From Pleurocapsa sp. MO_226.B13 (GTDB taxonomy: Bacteria > Cyanobacteriota > Cyanobacteriia > Cyanobacteriales > Xenococcaceae), in NCBI GenBank assembly GCA_030064795.1, contig JASJEI010000163.1, forward strand, positions 1-14,228: DNA of 14,228 bases. Reading direction: 5' to 3'. The first letter of the stretch is position 1; each line of letters begins with the position of its first letter. A program made the translations under genes and the position numbers. Under the pieces are notes generated by a model. The model was not told the DNA's origin and did not search any database. It worked only from the letters and a program-made list of their open reading frames with translations. This document shows positions 13,491 through 14,228 of this stretch, piece after piece.

Positions 13491-14099
13491 CAATTCTGCT
13501 GCAAAACTAGCTCTTTTTTGAAATTTCAAGGGGCCGATCGCCGATCCCCATATCTGCTGGTGAGTATCAAGATCCATTCCTCGATCCCAGCTAACCCAGG
13601 TGGTTTCTGTAAGTTCGACATCGCTAACTAGATAGGTGTTTACTCCTTTACGATGGATAAAGCATTTATTACCTGGTTCAACGCTACCGCGAAACATTTC
13701 TCCCTCTCGACGGAAAACCATAGAACAGTTGTAACGGCGTTCTATGCCATCTTGAGGAATAGTTAATAAAATGTCTCGATTGTGACCCGAACCTGCATAG
13801 TTTTCTGCTTCTTTGAGACTGTAGTTTTCAATGTAGACGCGATCGCCTAGATCTACTAAACGGTGAACTCCTTGGCGATAAGGACTCCAAAGGTCGTAGT
13901 CATATACCTGCTCGGAATAAAACCCGATCCCCGAAAAAAAATCCCAGGGTAAGGGACGAAAGAAAATCCGAATGTGAGCATAATTTTTGGGGTCAGCGTC
14001 AGACTGTTTGCGATTACAAAAATCCCCTGCCATTAAACGAGCTAAATCATTAATTAACCCGCTTGATTTTGGTGCTGAATGATTTTCTTCGGTCAACAT
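13485..14099 (-). CDS. cpeT: CpcT/CpeT-family bilin lyase, probably CpeT
   Basis: This 204-residue protein has the family motifs in order: LARLMAGDFCN (19-29), YAHIRIFFRPLP (40-51), EQVYDYDLWSPYRQGVHRL (63-81), GSVEPGNKCFIHRKG (138-152) and SWDRGMDLDTHQQIWGSAIG (170-189). Length is typical of the family. CpcT attaches phycocyanobilin to the second beta cysteine of phycocyanin, and CpeT attaches phycoerythrobilin to the equivalent cysteine (Cys165) of beta-phycoerythrin. Adjacency to cpeR favours CpeT over CpcT. It acts in the cytoplasm on the nascent beta subunit and probably heads or continues a cpeT-cpeR-linker operon; a cpeS gene, which often precedes it, is not visible in the 129 bp left in the window. 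The ATG at 14099 lacks a Shine-Dalgarno match. The substrate is inferred from context. Confidence 0.88.
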   Translation of the reverse strand: MLTEENHSAPKSSGLINDLARLMAGDFCNRKQSDADPKNYAHIRIFFRPLPWDFFSGIGFYSEQVYDYDLWSPYRQGVHRLVDLGDRVYIENYSLKEAENYAGSGHNRDILLTIPQDGIERRYNCSMVFRREGEMFRGSVEPGNKCFIHRKGVNTYLVSDVELTETTWVSWDRGMDLDTHQQIWGSAIGPLKFQKRASFAAELP

Positions 14100-14173
14100 T
14101 GATTTTATTGAGGTAAAGTTTTGAAACAGTGAATAGTTAAAAAAAGATTTTAAAAAATTGATAGCTGTTGTTA

Positions 14174-14186
14174 ACGGTCGAGTATA
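14174..14186 (-). promoter_or_regulatory. Candidate -10 element upstream of cpeT
   Basis: On the minus strand TATACT (14181-14186) is the best -10-like hexamer in the 129-bp region between cpeT and the window edge, with a start expected near 14174 and a leader of about 75 nt. No good -35 is found at the right distance, as expected for a promoter driven by an activator, but also for a false match. A HIP1 site at 14209-14216 and AT-rich sequence fill the rest. Confidence 0.25.
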
Positions 14187-14228
14187 TTATTTGGGGTTTT
14201 TATTAAATGCGATCGCCCTACTCAGAAC

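Noticed and set aside
14100..14228. A binding site for the light-responsive regulator RcaC (L-box-like TTGTTAA) upstream of cpeT
   Set aside because: Only one TTGTTAAC half-site is present at 14168-14175; the direct repeat needed for an L box is missing.

Overview
The window reads as chromosomal DNA of a phycoerythrin-containing cyanobacterium. The evidence is the density of the HIP1 octamer GCGATCGC, the moderate to low G+C content, a heptameric short tandem repeat of the cyanobacterial type, and genes found only in cyanobacteria (cpeT, cpeR, a phycobilisome linker). I cannot name the species from the sequence.

Layout from left to right. At 1-809 (minus) is the N-terminal part of a DUF790/Bax1-like protein, cut by the window edge. 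It lies 26 bp from a divergent TPR gene at 836-1687 (plus). The TPR gene converges on a signalling cluster that is all on the minus strand: an FHA-PAS-GAF-PAS histidine kinase (3739-6309), a receiver-kinase hybrid (2553-3722) starting 16 bp after it, and a receiver with a coiled-coil tail (1684-2373). The two kinases share an almost identical catalytic half, which is a local duplication or gene conversion. A hairpin at 6336-6374 separates this cluster from a broken gene at 6410-7305. That gene was knocked out of frame by a 38-bp repeat insertion inside a HIP1 site, and removing the insert restores a 285-residue reading frame.

The middle (7394-9227) holds small single genes: a thioredoxin-like protein with a CGTC motif, a remnant of a ribbon-helix-helix gene, a Uma2-family nuclease gene with a very strong Shine-Dalgarno sequence, and a membrane-anchored YdcF/DUF218 protein. 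At 9353-11776 is an 807-residue protein built from a ribbon-helix-helix-like N-terminus, a long coiled coil made of tandem 56- and 35-residue units, and a single C-terminal membrane segment.

The right end (11954-14099, minus) is a phycoerythrin locus transcribed in the order cpeT (bilin lyase), cpeR (activator of phycoerythrin genes), then a rod linker. The linker has no CpcD-type C-terminal domain and carries two copies of a helix-NKWRS motif instead. A hairpin at 11884-11916 probably ends this operon. No rRNA, tRNA, CRISPR array or transposase gene was seen, and no stretch longer than about 180 bp lacks a gene.

The strongest candidates for undescribed biology are the putative DNA-to-membrane tether at 9353-11776 and the linker with the duplicated C-terminal motif. 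The cleanest piece of genome history is the HIP1-targeted repeat insertion.
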